The notes below the pieces were generated by a model. It was given only the letters and a program-made list of their open reading frames with translations, was not told the origin of the DNA and did no database searches. From Vibrio campbellii CAIM 519 = NBRC 15631 = ATCC 25920 (GTDB lineage Bacteria > Pseudomonadota > Gammaproteobacteria > Enterobacterales > Vibrionaceae), in NCBI RefSeq assembly GCF_002163755.1, contig NZ_CP015863.1, positions 2,852,001 to 2,916,000 of the forward strand: a stretch of 64,000 nt of DNA, read 5' to 3'. Shown here piece after piece: positions 63,514 through 64,000 of this stretch (position 1 is the stretch's first letter; each line of letters starts with the position of its first letter). Position numbers and translations under genes: made by a program.

Positions 63514-64000
63514 CGGTTACCTCTTGTTCTGAACCTTCTTCTACATTGGATTGCAGTACTTTATGTTGACGGTCTTCATTCGGCCAAATCAACAACAAGT
63601 AGCGCAGACGATCAAACTCAACCACTGGCTCCGCTTTGATCGATGCAAACTCTTGGCGAGTGTCGTGATCGACATTCGTGACTGTCGCAACCGGGTAGCC
63701 TTCTGGGTAGATACCACCAAGACCCGATGTCACCAGCAAATCACCCACTTGGATATCTGTACTGGTTGGGATATGTTCCAATTGGATTTCATCCACTTCA
63801 CCGTTACCGGAAGCGATCACGCGAATATCGTTACGAATTACCTGAACTGGAATCGCGTTTTTCGCATCTGTTAGCAGCAATACGCGTGCGTTATGCGCCG
63901 CAACAAACGTCACCTGACCAACGATACCTTTCTCGTTGATAACAGGTTGGCCAACGTACACACCATCAATACGGCCTTTATCAATCACCACTTGGTGACG
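63503..64000 (-). CDS. mreC: Rod-shape protein MreC, C-terminal part (cut by window edge)
   Basis: About 165 residues are present, open to the right edge; the signal anchor and coiled coil are outside. The visible part is the periplasmic beta domain with VVIDKGRIDGVYVGQPV, the DLLVTSGLGGIYPEGYPVATV motif and an acidic tail (VEEGSEQEVTDGQ). MreC organises PBP2 and MreD along the cell cylinder. Confidence 0.95.
   Translation of the reverse strand, partial: RHQVVIDKGRIDGVYVGQPVINEKGIVGQVTFVAAHNARVLLLTDAKNAIPVQVIRNDIRVIASGNGEVDEIQLEHIPTSTDIQVGDLLVTSGLGGIYPEGYPVATVTNVDHDTRQEFASIKAEPVVEFDRLRYLLLIWPNEDRQHKVLQSNVEEGSEQEVTDGQ

Overview
The window is a chromosomal segment of a Vibrio, most likely of the Harveyi/parahaemolyticus group. 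This rests on recognised gene neighbourhoods and protein character, not on a database search: a secreted chitin-oligosaccharide deacetylase of 427 residues with paired C-terminal chitin-binding repeats beside a chb-type PTS operon, mla-ibaG-murA, lpt-rpoN-ptsN-rapZ-ptsO, mreCD-maf-rng-yhdP-tldD, and a 16S-Ile-Ala-23S rRNA operon. Nearly everything is core genome. There is no prophage, insertion sequence, integron or CRISPR array.

Layout. 1-3312: the first part of an rRNA operon on the minus strand (partial 23S, tRNA-Ala, tRNA-Ile, complete 16S, two tandem promoters). 3433-4683: an HD-GYP c-di-GMP phosphodiesterase gene broken by one in-frame TAA. 4825-11654: chitobiose utilisation, with LacI-type regulator, ChbG deacetylase, GH4 phospho-glycosidase and the three PTS subunits on the minus strand, divergent from the secreted deacetylase. 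11755-12337: tRNA-Leu(CAA) followed by an array with an exact 249-bp period whose units carry decayed copies of the tRNA 3' end. 12515-24437: an SDR, an RDD protein, lptG-lptF, pepA, holC, valS, a duplicated DUF2061 protein behind a Fur-like box, a MarR-GNAT fusion, an orphan GH2-type sugar-binding domain and rraB. 25021-29652: arginine and pyrimidine metabolism (arcA, argF, pyrBI with an attenuator leader, ridA).

29738-44383: envelope and regulation genes: plsC, murA-ibaG-mlaBCDEF (minus), then yrbG-kdsD-lptCAB-rpoN-hpf-ptsN-rapZ-ptsO and mgtE (plus). The usual kdsC is missing between kdsD and lptC. 44467-54684: pmbA, darP, a hydroxyacid dehydrogenase, rluA, an NRAMP-like transporter without the canonical metal-site residues, rapA and a PIN-PhoH ATPase. 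54755-64000: the minus-strand run mreC(partial)-mreD-maf-rng-yhdP-nitrilase-tldD.

Together the genes cover chitin degradation products from periplasm to cytosol, outer-membrane lipid asymmetry and LPS transport (both LptBFG inputs plus LptA and LptC), the nitrogen PTS around sigma-54, and carbamoyl-phosphate-linked arginine/pyrimidine synthesis. The most unusual signals lie between genes: the tRNA-tail array, a hairpin holding the ribosome binding site and start codon of the 46511-47473 gene, the pyrBI leader, and long inverted repeats before the MarR-GNAT gene and valS.
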